A stretch of DNA of 64,000 bases, from NCBI GenBank assembly GCA_963971535.1, contig OZ020589.1:81661184-81725183 (forward strand), read 5' to 3'. The stretch comes from Notolepis coatsorum (taxonomy: Eukaryota > Chordata > Actinopteri > Aulopiformes > Paralepididae). The notes beneath the pieces are model-generated. The model ran no database searches and was not told the DNA's origin. It saw only the letters and a list, made by a program, of their open reading frames with translations. Made by a program: the position numbers and the translations under genes. Every line of letters begins with the position of its first letter. Within the stretch, counting starts at the first letter, position 1. Shown here piece after piece: positions 11,147-21,773 of this stretch.

Positions 11147-11322
11147 AGTAGAGTCTACATACTACTCTAATGTTCACATGCTGTGTTTATAGTAGAGTCT
11201 ACATGATACACAGTAATGTTCACATATGGTATTTATATGTGAGTCTACATACTATATTGTTTACGTAAGAGGTTCATAGTAGAGTCTACATCCTACTACA
11301 ATGCTCACATAAGACGTGTATA
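11147..11322. repeat. 44-bp minisatellite, four copies
   Basis: Four units of 42-45 bp start near 11147, 11191, 11236 and 11278. Each has a GAGTCTACAT core followed by an ATGTTCACAT-like block. A fifth, more degenerate unit may precede them from about 11100. Confidence 0.75.
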
Positions 11323-12186
11323 CCCCAAACATTAACAGCTACAATACCCAGAGTGCATTGCTCTATCTAAATGCAGGCCAGCTGAGAAGATGATGTCAAT
11401 TAGGAGCACCAAATACTGTATTCATTCAACTCAACTGTACGTGGTTGAGCTAACACTGTCCACATTCCACATGAATGCCCACCACTCTCTTTCCCTCTTG
11501 TAGTTTTAAAATATCAGGTGGTTTACCCAAAACTATGTCACTGTAAATTCTCCTCACCGTTGGTCTGCACTCTCTGTGGCCATAGGATGCATTCAAATGC
11601 GTTTCCTTTCTATGCCCTCTTGAGACAAATTGTGTTGATGTGTAAAATAATTTGCAAAGTACTCATATTTCTATTTCCATCCCTATTTAATACTCTTTCA
11701 ACTGCAGGCATAATAATAATCATGAGAAAGTCATGGATGGATTTCATGAGTAGATTGTTGTGTCACTTAAGCAAATATGCTCAGTTCAGCAGGGGCTGCC
11801 CAACGTATATTACCACAAATGCTGTGAATGTCAGTATAACAGATTAGGCCACTAATTAAAAAAAAAAAATGGAGTACTCCTTCACAGATGAGACAGCAAA
11901 TTGCAGCCATTATTTTAACATTGCTTACTAATTTAACATCACATGCTTGTCTGTCTCTTGACAATTCACATGACTGATGCGTGTTGTTGTGCGCATGGAG
12001 AAGGACATAGCGGTGAACAGGTGCACAAAATGGTGGTACATGCAAATAACGTCAAATTAACTTAAACGTTGAGATCATTATTATGATGAATACGCGTCTT
12101 CTGGAGACAAGCATATATTTGTCTCCGGTGGCAACTCGTGCCGCTCCCCTCTCGTTTAAATGGAATTTAGATTCATTGTGAGGTCA
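11323..12186. other. Unassigned intergenic DNA
   Basis: No supported gene. A 109-codon ORF at 11518-11847 has no recognisable motif. Confidence 0.4.
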
Positions 12187-12191
12187 CGGAT

Positions 12192-13892
12192 TGTTATGGT
12201 TTGACACCGACCCCAAACGCTAACGACACAAGAGAGTTGGATTCAGAGTTGCCAAATACGAGGGCTTGTTTATTTGATAATAGGAATAAGTGAAACAGGG
12301 AAAGCAGGTCAACAAGAACAGGTACAATGAACAAGGGGCAAAGTTCTGCTGCTCTGCAGCTTCTCCCGGAAGGGTAGTCTTGGGAAGCAGGAGCAGACCT
12401 CTGTACCGCTCTGCAGACTCTCACGGCGGACCTCTCAGATGTTGTGTAAGACCGAGAGAGGGAGAGAGGGAACGGGTCAGTGACAGAGCAGACTTGAAAC
12501 GAGCTGGAGGACAGGGTGTTATATTCTTCGTGTTAAACAACACAGTGATGTGCAATATCACTGTCCGATGAGAGAAGTTAAGAGAATTATTAAGGACTCG
12601 AGCCACCCGAACAACTGCCTCTTTGAACTGCTGCCGTCAGGCAAGCGATACCGGAGTCTTATGGCGAGCACAGAAAGACTCAGAAGGAGCTTCTATCCCC
12701 AGGCCATCAGGCTGCTAAACGAACAATAATCGCTAAACGAACAATAATCACTATGCAACAACCATCAAATGCACACAGCACACACACCCACACGCACACA
12801 CACACTCACACAAACAAACAACACACTGCAGCACCCACTCTCCACACTTTAGATCACACAAACACACTTACACTTTATATTTATTGATAAAGGATTTGCA
12901 CTACAACTCGTACACCTACTGTGAATTGTACCTAAACTGCACCTCGTCCATTTATGCCTTGCACTATATAGTATTGTATATTAGTACACTGCACAGTATT
13001 GTATATTGTATATTGTATGGTAACTACGTCTACGAACATTGTACATATGTCTAAACTGAACACTGTGACCTCTTTTTTTTCTTCTAATTTTTACTATGTT
13101 TTTATTTCATACTTATCTTGTCATGCACAGTCTCTGGAGCGCAACAGTAAGAAGCATTTTGTACAAAAGTATTCTGTACTTCTGTATGACAACTATTAAA
13201 GAAACTTGAAACTTGAAACTATTCCAAAAACAGCCCAAGTGAATATCTTCATGTAAACACACAGTGAGCAAAAATCCAAACACCGTCCAAATGTGAAATA
13301 CTATCTTCGTGTAAACACACAGTGGGAGGTGGAAGATCCCAAAAATATTATTCCAAAAAAGGAAAGAGCAAAAACGATTATGGCTGGGTGAGTGACTGTC
13401 TGACAAAAAGGTGGTAGACTTCAGTGTAAAGGTTTACACACGAAAATCGGAAATAGGTCAAGACAGTCAATCTAGAAAAACTCACCCAGACGAGCTGCGT
13501 AAAGGAACAGGAACAACAGTGGAGGCGAGCGCGCGCCACGGAGCAGGTATCCAAGCGAAGGCTTCTAGGAATTCCTGGAGAATAGCACAGTGAAACAGAA
13601 GCAACGGGGAAAAACAACCAGCGACAAATCAAGACGAACCAACAACTTAGGGTGGGGAAAAAGGGGTATAAATAATGAGGGATCGATTGATTGAAGGGCA
13701 GTGACAGCTGGGGAATGTGATTGAAAAGCGTGGGGAAGTGAGGGAACCAATCAGCGACGTCTCAGATGACGTCAGCGGGGAGAAACGTGTGAACGAGGGA
13801 ATTGAAATACTTGACAGAAAAAATGAATGAAAACAAAGCGAGGGTGGTTAAAGGAACAGAACGAGTGAGAAGGCAAGGACAGAAACCTCACA
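12192..13892 (-). repeat. 3' LTR of the chromovirus, split by a LINE fragment
   Basis: The same LTR as at 18283-19319, in two pieces: 12192-12558 and 13221-13892, with AT repeated at the junctions. The short ORFs shared by both LTRs translate identically, so divergence is very low. The split happened after integration because the 5' LTR lacks the insert. Confidence 0.93.
12559..13220 (+). mobile_element. LINE 3' fragment inserted in the 3' LTR
   Basis: A 662-bp insert absent from the other LTR. 12587-12729 encodes the C-terminal end of a LINE ORF2 (LLPSGKRYRSL, then SFYPQAIRLLN) followed by a stop. A non-coding 3' UTR follows and ends in a TTGAAAC-type tandem tail. The flanking duplication is only AT. 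It is 5'-truncated and younger than the LTR element. Confidence 0.85.
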
Positions 13893-16800
13893 GTACCCCC
13901 CCCTCAACGGGAGCCGCCCGGCGACCAGGCCGACCCGGCTCGTCAGGATGGGCCCGATGGAAGTCGGTGATCAAGCCGGGATCCACGATGAGCTGCCGGG
14001 AGACCCAGCTACGCTCCTCAGGGCCGTAACCCTCCCAGTCCACCAGGTATTGGAATCCCCGGCCCCGCCGACGAACGCCCATCAACCGGCGGACCTGCCA
14101 CTGGGGGTGACCATCCACTAGCACAGGAGGCGGTGGATCAGGAGCCGGAGGCATAAGGGGACTGAGGGAGACGGGCTTAACCCGGGAGACATGGAACACG
14201 GGGTGGATGTGCATGGATGCAGGAAGCTTCAGGCGCAGGGCCGCCGGACTGAGTACCTTCAGGACCTCGAAAGGACCGACGAAGCGAGGGTTGAGCTTCT
14301 TGGCCGAGGACCGTAGCGGGAGGTCCTTCGCGGAGAGCCACACCCTCTGCCCAGGGCGGTAAGTCGGCGCGGGAACCCGGCGCCGGTCGGCACCACGACA
14401 GGCGCGCTCAGATGTCCGGAGCAGCGCGGTCCTGGTGATCTCCCAAACGCGACGGCAGCGGTCGAGGTGGACCTGCACGGAGGGAACTGCCACTTCCGTC
14501 TCCAGTGCGGGAAAAAGAGGGGGCTGGTAGCCTAGGGAGGCCTCAAAGGGGGAGAGGCCGGTGGCGGAACTGACCATTGAGTTGATCGAGTATTCAACCC
14601 AGGGAAGGAAACGACTCCAGGATGCCGGCCTCTCGGCTGCCACACACCGAAGAGCAGACTCCACGCTCTGGTTCATCCTCTCCGTCTGCCCGTTTGTCTG
14701 GGGATGGTAGCCGGAGGAGAGACTGACCGTTGCCCCCAATCCCTTGCAGAAAGCCCGCCAAACCTGGGAGGTGAACTGGGGCCCCCGGTCAGAGACGATG
14801 TCCTGGGGGAAACCGTGAAGGCGGAACACGTGGTGCGTCAGGAGGTCCGCCGTCTCGGCTGCTGAGGGAAGCTTGGAGAGGGCCACGAGGTGGACCCCCT
14901 TGCTGAATCGATCCACCACGGTCAGAAGGCAGGTGTTCCCCTGGGAGGAGGGTAGTCCAGTGACGAAGTCGAGCGCCACATGTGACCACGGACGGCTTGG
15001 AACGGGAAGTGGCTGCAAGAGCCCGGAGGGTGCCTGGTGAGAGGCCTTGCTGCGGGCACAGACCGCGCAGGCCAATACGAACTCCTTGACGTCGTTTCGC
15101 ATGGTGGGCCACCAGAAACGACGAGCCAGGAAGGAGAACGTGCGATGGACGCCTGGGTGGCAGGCGAACCGGCTGGTATGGCCCCACAGCAGTACCTGGG
15201 ACCGGACAGAGTCAGGGACGAAGAGACGGCTCCTAGGGACGTTGCTTGGAGCACGTTGGAAGCGTAGGGCACGCCTCACCACACCCTCGATGCCCAAGGT
15301 GATGGCTCCAACCACTCGGGCCTCCGGGATGATGGGAGATGGGTCCTCAGAGGGTGGAGCCCCCTTGGAGTGCATCCGGGACAGGGAGTCGGCCTTCGTG
15401 TTGCGGGAACCGGGGCGGAAGGTCAGCGAGAAGTCGAACCGACTGAGGAAACTGGCCCATCTCGCCTGCCGACCGTTGAGGCGCCTGGAAGCGCGGATGA
15501 ACGTTAGGTTCTTGTGGTCCGTCCAGATGGTAAAAGGCTCCTCGGCACCCTCTAGCCAATGACGCCACTCCTCCAGAGCCGCCACGACCGCCAGTAGCTC
15601 CCGATTGCCGGTGTCGTAGTTCCTCTCGGCGGGGAGGAAGCGACGCGAGTAGAAGGCGCAAGGATGTACCTTCTGGTCGGAAGGAGAACGCTGGGATAGG
15701 ACAGCGCCCAGGCCAGAATCCGAGGCGTCCACCTCCACGATGAACTGTCTCTTGGGGTCAGGGTGGAGCAGGATAGGAGCGGAAGTGAACCTTCTCTTGA
15801 GGGAGCGGAACGCAGCGCATGCCGCTGGGGACCAGTCGAACGGCAGAGCGGGGGAGGTCAGCTTGGTAAGAGGCTCCGCCACTTGGCTGTAGTTCCGGAT
15901 GAACCTTCGGTAGAAGTTTGCGAACCCGAGGAAACTCTGTAGCTCCTTCCGAGTGGTGGGTTCCGGCCAATCCTCCACAGCCTGGATCTTGCGAGGATCC
16001 GCTCGGGTCAAGCCCTTCTCCACGATGAAGCCCAGGTAGTCGACGGAGTTGGAGTGGAAACGGCACTTCTCCGCCTTGACGAAGAGCCGATTGTGGAGGA
16101 GGCGCTCCAGCACCCGGCGGACATGCAGGATGTGTTCCTCGAGGGTCCTGGAAAAGATAAGAATGTCGTCCAGGTACACCACCACGAACACCTCCAGCAT
16201 GTCACGGAGGACATCGTTCATGAGTGCCTGGAATACCGCCGGGGCGTTGGTGAGACCGAACGGCATCACAAGGTACTCATAGTGGCCCCTGGGGGTCTTG
16301 AAGGCGGTCTTCCATTCATCGCCCTCACGGATACGGACAAGATGATAGGCACTTCGGAGATCCAGCTTGGTGAAGAACGAGGCCTGGGTCAGTGGCTCGA
16401 AGGTGGAGCTCATGAGAGGTAGGGGGTATTTGTTCTTGATGGTGATCTCGTTGAGCTGACGATAGTCGATGCAGGGTCGCAGGTCCCCATCCTTCTTTCC
16501 AACAAAGAAGAACCCGGCCGCCACCGGGGAGGAGGAAGGCCGAATGAGTCCTGCTTCCAATGACTCAGAGATGTAGAGATCCATCGCCTTCTTCTCCGGG
16601 GCAGTCAGACTGTAGAGGCGGCTGCCGGGAAGGGGAGCCCCTTGGCGGAGGTTGATGGCGCAGTCATAGGGGCGGTGAGGTGGAAGGGACTGAGCCCTGG
16701 TCTTACTGAATACCTCCATGAGGTCGTGGTACTCGGGAGGAACGGACGAGGGATCCGGGGGCAACTCACCAGCCGGTCTCCGGGGCGGGGGACAAGACGC

Positions 16801-17223
16801 CGCCTGTAGACAGCGGGCGTGACAGGAGGAGCTCCAGCCCCTGATGGTACCGGAGGCCCAGGCGATGTGGGGCTCGTGCAGCGCGAGCCAGGGCCTACCC
16901 AGGACCACCGGGACAAGGGGGGATTGGGTAATGAGGAACTGGATCCTCTCTACGTGGTTCCCAGCAATGGTCAGCAAGACTGGGCCGGTCCGTTGAGAGA
17001 TGTCGGCCAGGCGGTGTTGGTCCAACGAAAAGATCTCCAAGGGCCTCACAAGGGCCTCAAGAGGTATGTTGGCTTGGGTGGCAAACTCGAAGTCGAGGAA
17101 GTTCTCGTCTGCCCCAGAGTCGATGAGGGCCTTCACCGTGGCACGTTGGTCCCCCCAGGCCAGGGTGACGCTCAACAGATGGTCAGGTGGTGCGCGGCGC
17201 TGGGAATGGGAAAAACGGCTCAC
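13888..17223 (-). CDS. pol: Pol of the chromovirus: protease, RT, RNase H, integrase, chromodomain
   Basis: A 1111-residue polyprotein. Aspartic protease: DSG at 35-37. Reverse transcriptase: about 185-405, with LDLRSAYH near 287 and YLDD at 350-353. RNase H: D499, E542 and D569. Integrase: HHCC zinc residues H682, H689, C719 and C722, then the DDE triad D752, D812 and E848. A C-terminal chromodomain (roughly 1030-1085, with [15 protein letters not shown]) would guide integration to modified chromatin. The first codon of the listed span is GTG. The frame is -1 relative to gag and open upstream, so translation is probably by -1 frameshifting near the gag stop. No inactivating change was seen. 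Confidence 0.95.
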   Translation of the reverse strand: MSRFSHSQRRAPPDHLLSVTLAWGDQRATVKALIDSGADENFLDFEFATQANIPLEALVRPLEIFSLDQHRLADISQRTGPVLLTIAGNHVERIQFLITQSPLVPVVLGRPWLALHEPHIAWASGTIRGWSSSCHARCLQAASCPPPRRPAGELPPDPSSVPPEYHDLMEVFSKTRAQSLPPHRPYDCAINLRQGAPLPGSRLYSLTAPEKKAMDLYISESLEAGLIRPSSSPVAAGFFFVGKKDGDLRPCIDYRQLNEITIKNKYPLPLMSSTFEPLTQASFFTKLDLRSAYHLVRIREGDEWKTAFKTPRGHYEYLVMPFGLTNAPAVFQALMNDVLRDMLEVFVVVYLDDILIFSRTLEEHILHVRRVLERLLHNRLFVKAEKCRFHSNSVDYLGFIVEKGLTRADPRKIQAVEDWPEPTTRKELQSFLGFANFYRRFIRNYSQVAEPLTKLTSPALPFDWSPAACAAFRSLKRRFTSAPILLHPDPKRQFIVEVDASDSGLGAVLSQRSPSDQKVHPCAFYSRRFLPAERNYDTGNRELLAVVAALEEWRHWLEGAEEPFTIWTDHKNLTFIRASRRLNGRQARWASFLSRFDFSLTFRPGSRNTKADSLSRMHSKGAPPSEDPSPIIPEARVVGAITLGIEGVVRRALRFQRAPSNVPRSRLFVPDSVRSQVLLWGHTSRFACHPGVHRTFSFLARRFWWPTMRNDVKEFVLACAVCARSKASHQAPSGLLQPLPVPSRPWSHVALDFVTGLPSSQGNTCLLTVVDRFSKGVHLVALSKLPSAAETADLLTHHVFRLHGFPQDIVSDRGPQFTSQVWRAFCKGLGATVSLSSGYHPQTNGQTERMNQSVESALRCVAAERPASWSRFLPWVEYSINSMVSSATGLSPFEASLGYQPPLFPALETEVAVPSVQVHLDRCRRVWEITRTALLRTSERACRGADRRRVPAPTYRPGQRVWLSAKDLPLRSSAKKLNPRFVGPFEVLKVLSPAALRLKLPASMHIHPVFHVSRVKPVSLSPLMPPAPDPPPPVLVDGHPQWQVRRLMGVRRRGRGFQYLVDWEGYGPEERSWVSRQLIVDPGLITDFHRAHPDEPGRPGRRAAPVEGGVL
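13893..13905 (-). promoter_or_regulatory. Polypurine tract of the chromovirus
   Basis: In element sense, GAGGGGGGGG followed by TAC lies directly before the 3' LTR. This is the position where plus-strand DNA synthesis is primed. Confidence 0.7.
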
Positions 17224-18269
17224 CAGGATCTCCCGGGGTCTTGGTGAGCCCGATCTTTTGGCCGGGTAGGGCAGTCGGCGATACGGTGTCCCGCACCTCC
17301 GCAGTAGAGGCAGAGACCGGACCTGAGCCTTGCCTGACGCTCCGCCTGGCTCAGATGAGAGCGTCCCAGCTGCATGGGTTCCTCCTCGCGCACCGGACGG
17401 GGAAGCCTGTTACCCACAGTAGTGTTGGGGACGGGGCGTCCAGGAGTCCGGGGTGCTTCAGGAGGTGACAGTCGGGCCCTCTCGCGCCTTCTCTCCAGGA
17501 GGCGTCCGTCAATACGGATGACAAGGCTAAACAGCTCCTCGAGGGAGTCGGGCACCTCCCTGGTAGCGAGCTGGTCCCGGACTGCGTCACTGAGCCCCCT
17601 TATGAAGGTTAGGCGAAGAGCAGGTTCGTTCCATCCGCTCTCCACCGCCGCCAGTCGAAACTCCATGACATAGTCCGTCACCCTGCTGCTCCCTTGCCGG
17701 AAGGTCCCCAACCGGGCTCCAGGGTCCAGACCTCGGGCTGGATGGTGGAACACTCTGCGGAGCTCCGCCACGAAGTCTGGGTAGGAGAACAAAAAATCTG
17801 CTTCCATTGCCCAGGAGGATGTGACCCACTGGGCAGCATGGCCTGAAAGTAGGTTGGTTATATAAGCCACTCGGGACCCATGAGCTGAAAAACGGCTTGG
17901 CTGATGACGGAAAACCAACTCACATTGCATGATGAATGTGGCACACTCCTCGGGATTACCGTCAAACAGCCGTGGGACGGAGAGAAGGGGTTCCCGAGGT
18001 GCGAGATCTGCTGGGGCTGCGGGGAATGTTCCTGGAGGGTGTGAGAGATGAAAAGTATTAACGGCGTCGCCCAGCGAGTTAAGCTGGGCGAGAATCTCGG
18101 ACTGTTGTCCCGCCATAGCGGCCATTGAACCCTGCATAGGCAGGACCTGGTCCCTGAGGTTCTGCACCGCAGCCGCAGCCCGCTCTAGTTGGAGACCGTG
18201 ATCCCTGGTCAACTCGACTTGAAATGCAAGTGCGGTTCTGACCCCCTCTGTGTCGGCTGGGGTCGTCAT
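17220..18269 (-). CDS. gag: Gag of the chromovirus
   Basis: A 349-residue capsid/nucleocapsid protein that would form the cytoplasmic virus-like particle. The central part (about 90-260) has the capsid-like profile of Ty3/gypsy gag, with FIMQCELVF and [11 protein letters not shown] blocks. One CCHC zinc knuckle, [14 protein letters not shown], lies at about 320-333 near the C-terminus and would bind RNA. The ATG is only 13 nt after the 5' LTR and is the first in frame. The stop overlaps the start of the pol frame. Coiled-coil-like sequence lies near residues 20-70. The full length is open. Confidence 0.92.
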   Translation of the reverse strand: MTTPADTEGVRTALAFQVELTRDHGLQLERAAAAVQNLRDQVLPMQGSMAAMAGQQSEILAQLNSLGDAVNTFHLSHPPGTFPAAPADLAPREPLLSVPRLFDGNPEECATFIMQCELVFRHQPSRFSAHGSRVAYITNLLSGHAAQWVTSSWAMEADFLFSYPDFVAELRRVFHHPARGLDPGARLGTFRQGSSRVTDYVMEFRLAAVESGWNEPALRLTFIRGLSDAVRDQLATREVPDSLEELFSLVIRIDGRLLERRRERARLSPPEAPRTPGRPVPNTTVGNRLPRPVREEEPMQLGRSHLSQAERQARLRSGLCLYCGGAGHRIADCPTRPKDRAHQDPGRSW

Positions 18270-18270
18270 G

Positions 18271-18280
18271 GTTGGTTCGT
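18271..18280 (-). promoter_or_regulatory. Primer-binding site, candidate self-priming
   Basis: In element sense ACGAACCAAC lies 2 nt after the 5' LTR. It does not begin with TGG, as expected for a tRNA primer. It is exactly complementary to GTTGGTTCGT inside the LTR (plus 19061-19070), which lies about where the transcript should start. This fits the Tf1/sushi self-priming model. Confidence 0.6.
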
Positions 18281-18282
18281 AA

Positions 18283-19319
18283 TGTTATGGTTTGACACCG
18301 ACCCCAAACGCTAACGACACAAGAGAGTTGGATTCAGAGTTGCCAAATACGAGGGCTTGTTTATTTGATAATAGGAATAAGTGAAACAGGGAAAGCAGGT
18401 CAACAAGAACAGGTACAATGAACAAGGGGCAAAGTTCTGCTGCTCTGCAGCTTCTCCCGGAAGGGTAGTCTTGGGAAGCAGGAGCAGACCTCTGTACCGC
18501 TCTGCAGACTCTCACGGCGGACCTCTCAGATGTTGTGTAAGACCGAGAGAGGGAGAGAGGGAACGGGTCAGTGACAGAGCAGACTTGAAACGAGCTGGAG
18601 GACAGGGTGTTATATTCTTCGTGTTAAACAACACAGTGATGTGCAATATTCCAAAAACAGCCCAAGTGAATATCTTCATGTAAACACACAGTGAGCAAAA
18701 ATCCAAACACCGTCCAAATGTGAAATACTATCTTCGTGTAAACACACAGTGGGAGGTGGAAGATCCCAAAAATATTATTCCAAAAAAGGAAAGAGCAAAA
18801 ACGATTATGGCTGGGTGAGTGACTGTCTGACAAAAAGGTGGTAGACTTCAGTGTAAAGGTTTACACACGAAAATCGGAAATAGGTCAAGACAGTCAATCT
18901 AGAAAAACTCACCCAGACGAGCTGCGTAAAGGAACAGGAACAACAGTGGAGGCGAGCGCGCGCCACGGAGCAGGTATCCAAGCGAAGGCTTCTAGGAATT
19001 CCTGGAGAATAGCACAGTGAAACAGAAGCAACGGGGAAAAACAACCAGCGACAAATCAAGACGAACCAACAACTTAGGGTGGGGAAAAAGGGGTATAAAT
19101 AATGAGGGATCGATTGATTGAAGGGCAGTGACAGCTGGGGAATGTGATTGAAAAGCGTGGGGAAGTGAGGGAACCAATCAGCGACGTCTCAGATGACGTC
19201 AGCGGGGAGAAACGTGTGAACGAGGGAATTGAAATACTTGACAGAAAAAATGAATGAAAACAAAGCGAGGGTGGTTAAAGGAACAGAACGAGTGAGAAGG
19301 CAAGGACAGAAACCTCACA
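18283..19319 (-). repeat. 5' LTR of the chromovirus (1037 bp)
   Basis: In element sense it starts TGTGAGGTTTCTG and ends CATAACA. It holds a TATTTATA box (19094-19101), a likely transcript start about 25-30 bp further on, and an AATAAA signal at 18360-18365, giving the expected U3-R-U5 order. Confidence 0.93.
19094..19101 (-). promoter_or_regulatory. LTR TATA box
   Basis: TATTTATA on the minus strand, 24 nt before the GTTGGTTCGT segment, so the transcript should begin close to that segment. The same box is present in the other LTR. Confidence 0.65.
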
Positions 19320-19460
19320 CGGATGCCCGCTGTATTAAAACAAATTTCCAGCTAATTCATCTTGAAAGAGCTCAATGTATTCCAATCACACAAAATAAAT
19401 ATGGCATGCTATATGAAGCCCCCTAGGATCAGCAAATGTTATTATATGGAGTGCCGGATT

Positions 19461-19880
19461 TTTATTTATTTTTTTATCTACTTTTTCTCCCATTTTCTAT
19501 TTTTCTCCCATCCCAATTTCCGTATCGTCCAATTCTACCCTCCCCTGTCTCGAACGCTGTTAGGCCATGCCTCCCACAAGCCGGCTGCAATGTGGACTAA
19601 GCCTTACATCACGTGTCCCCTCCGGTACTCGAGGAAGCAGCAGTCGCATCTTTTCACCTGCACAGCGTGATCTCTCAGCGTCGGGGGTCTGCGTTTGGAG
19701 GGCACGCCGCCCCAGTCGCTTCCTGATTCTACTGCGCAGGCGCACCAACCGACCTGTAGGAGTCGCTGTCCACAACGTCCGATCCCCACCCATCAGCTTC
19801 CCACCCCCTAATACTGCCAATTGTATTAGTATGAACGACCAGCCAAGCTGATAGCAATGCGGAGAGCTGGGCTCGAACCG
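19461..19880 (-). mobile_element. SINE with 12-bp target duplications
   Basis: Flanked by GAGTGCCGGATT at 19449-19460 and 19881-19892. In minus sense it begins CCGGTTCGAGCCC, matching a pol III B box, so the tRNA-like head is 5'-truncated and lacks an A box. It ends in an A-rich tail. The middle (AACAGCGACTCCTACAGGT-like) is shared with the SINE-like sequence at 62.6-64.0 kb. Mobilisation by a LINE is inferred from the duplication length and tail. Confidence 0.75.
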
Positions 19881-19892
19881 GAGTGCCGGATT

Positions 19893-20354
19893 GTTATGGT
19901 AATTGTGGGATCACCTTCCACATATTTTGGTAGTTTACATTCAGTCATTAGCTATGCTTTTATCCAAAGTGACTTACTTGTCTGCAACAAGTCAGCAAGA
20001 CCTCTGGTGGTTAAGGGAAAGTGGTATTGTACATTTAGCAGTGGTGAATTTGCATAATACTATAGACATAGTAGCATAATAGTATTATAGGCATAGTATA
20101 ATATTAGTATAGACAGTAAGAAGGTTCGAATTTTTTATTTGATTCAGATATTGATTGAAAAATGTGTGTTTTTAGTTGATGACGGAAGATTGGTCAGGTT
20201 TCTGTTGTCCTGACTGTGGTGGGAAGTTCGTTCCACAACTGTGGAACCAGAACAGAATAGCCTGCTTCATTTCAATGACCCTCCAGGAGCTTGAAGAGGA
20301 GTGGATCTCAGGCGGCCGGAAAATGCAGAGTGTAGGGGTCTTGAGGGTGTGTAG
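19893..20354. other. Repeat-derived DNA, no gene
   Basis: Contains a CTTTTATCCAAAGTGACTTAC block at about 19957 that recurs in fish repeats. From 20170 it resembles anonymous fish repeat sequence. A 39-bp motif beginning ATGCAGAGTGTAGG is present at 20323 and again at 21383. Confidence 0.45.
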
Positions 20355-20829
20355 CAGTGGCGGACTGGGACCATAATTCCTACCGGGAACTTGACTCAGG
20401 CAGGCAAGGCCAGGCCAGGCCCATACCACCCCCCCACAGGGAAAAATGGCATTTTGTATCTTGCTGCGTTGTATCACGTGGTGGCACTGTAGAGGCTGTA
20501 TACACTAGTATAAATGCGACCTTCAGCACCATGGACAGCGATGTCACAAAATACGGACCATACAAGTTTTATACACTACACCAAAGTGTAAAATAACTAC
20601 TTTCCAAATAATGGATTGTCCAAACGTCGGGTTATAATATGAAAGTGTCCTTTATAGTAGTTTACCGGTGCACGTTACATTAGATTTCTCTACTTCACTG
20701 GCTGTGATCTAGTCGATTCATTACTAGTAGTATCACTCACCCTCTGCGCTGCTGCCGTTAGTTCAACATAATGACGTGTTCCTTACATCCCCGCGGCTTC
20801 AATATCAGCATCCAAATCATCCGTCAGAG

Positions 20830-21063
20830 TTATAGATGTTCTATTTCACGGTCAGGTTCCAACAAAATGTATTTTTTAACTCCCAGTACATCCAATAAAG
20901 TGCTCAAGTGATCAGCATTCAGAGTTTCCATGTCAATTTCAATGTCCATCTGATTCAAAACTCGAGTAGTAACACCTCTGATTGCGCCCCGCTTTTGTCT
21001 CATTCTTTCAATTTCAGTCCGACGTTCGTCTTCACCCATTCTAGAGCTATCCAAAACATTCAT
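20830..21063 (-). CDS. 77-residue ORF, coiled-coil-like, BEL/Pao-gag-like N-terminus (tentative)
   Basis: Predicted helical and charged, with RMRQKRGAIRGV followed by acidic, leucine-rich sequence ending LEPDREIEHL. This pattern (KR-G-x-x-R/T start, then spaced acidic helices) resembles the N-terminal region of BEL/Pao gag and related fish proteins. After a stop at 20830 the same kind of sequence (DDLDADIEA) continues in another frame, so it is a fragment. It lies about 160 bp downstream of a TATA box, wholly inside an hAT element. Function is not known. Confidence 0.4.
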   Translation of the reverse strand: MNVLDSSRMGEDERRTEIERMRQKRGAIRGVTTRVLNQMDIEIDMETLNADHLSTLLDVLGVKKYILLEPDREIEHL

Positions 21064-21219
21064 ATCTCTCGGGTTTTGGCAGTCGATCTCATCATGATTT
21101 AATAGGCTTGTTTGAGATTGGCGAGGCCTGCGCAGGCGTGCTCAGGCGCGGTGCCTCACGCTGGGTTGTGAATGAAATGTTGAAAATGAATGAAACTCAT
21201 TCCTGCCTACTTGCCTGAA

Positions 21220-21229
21220 CTTATATAGA
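21220..21229 (-). promoter_or_regulatory. TATA-box candidate inside the hAT element
   Basis: CTATATAA on the minus strand, upstream of the 77-codon ORF with the expected polarity. Confidence 0.4.
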
Positions 21230-21773
21230 GAGCACATCTCCGCGCAAATAGAAACACGTATACTGACCTGGCCTGCTTCGGAGTTCAGTGGCCTGACTGC
21301 GGGCACAAACAAATACAAATAAAAAAAAATACAAATAAAAACGTCTCCCTATGGCCAGTCCGCTAGTGGTGTGTAGTTAGAAGATGCAGAGTGTAGGGGT
21401 CTTGAGGGTGTGTAGTTAGAGACCATTGACCAGAGGTAGGTAGGTAGTAAAGCTGTTCCCTTTGTTGCATGGCATGCCAGGTCAAGAAACTTGCACCTTG
21501 ATGGTGCAAGCCAGTAGAGCAGTTAGCAGAGCATTGCATTAGTTGAGGCATGATATGACTCTATATTGCAGGATGAGTTGGTTCGCTTCTTTTGTCAGAA
21601 AGGGCGGATCCTTCTCACGTTGCTCAGGAAGAGTCTGCAGGTTCTGATTGTTGAGGCAATGTGAGCAGAGAATTCCAGCCCACACCTAGGTTCTTGGCGA
21701 TTGGAGATGGAGTGATTAGTTGGAGCTAATAGAGCTGCTAAGATGTCAGATGCTATGGTTTAGCATAATAACT

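Larger units (their letters stand above)
12192..19319 (-). mobile_element. Complete Ty3/gypsy chromovirus (sushi/Tf1-like)
   Basis: A full LTR retrotransposon on the minus strand. It is flanked by the 5-bp duplication CGGAT at 12187-12191 and 19320-19324. The 5' LTR is 18283-19319 and the 3' LTR is 12192-13892, the latter split by a LINE fragment. Gag (18269-17220) and pol (17223-13888) are both open with no stop or frameshift inside. Both LTR halves match in length exactly (367 and 672 bp, counting a 2-bp duplication) and no difference was seen by eye, so insertion was recent. A chromodomain after integrase places it among chromoviruses. It is the only apparently intact protein-coding element in the window. 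Confidence 0.93.
20355..21368 (-). mobile_element. Non-autonomous hAT element carrying a small gene
   Basis: The 8-bp duplication GTGTGTAG lies at 20347-20354 and 21369-21376. The ends CAGTGGCGGACTGG and its near-complement (CACTAGCGGACTGG) form the terminal inverted repeats. There is no transposase. Inside is a minus-strand unit of TATA box, leader and a 77-codon ORF. The element interrupts anonymous repeat DNA. Confidence 0.85.

Noticed and set aside
14789..17468. Plus-strand and alternative-frame ORFs of up to 171 codons opposite gag/pol
   Set aside because: They are antisense or shifted shadows of the well-supported gag and pol genes in GC-rich DNA.
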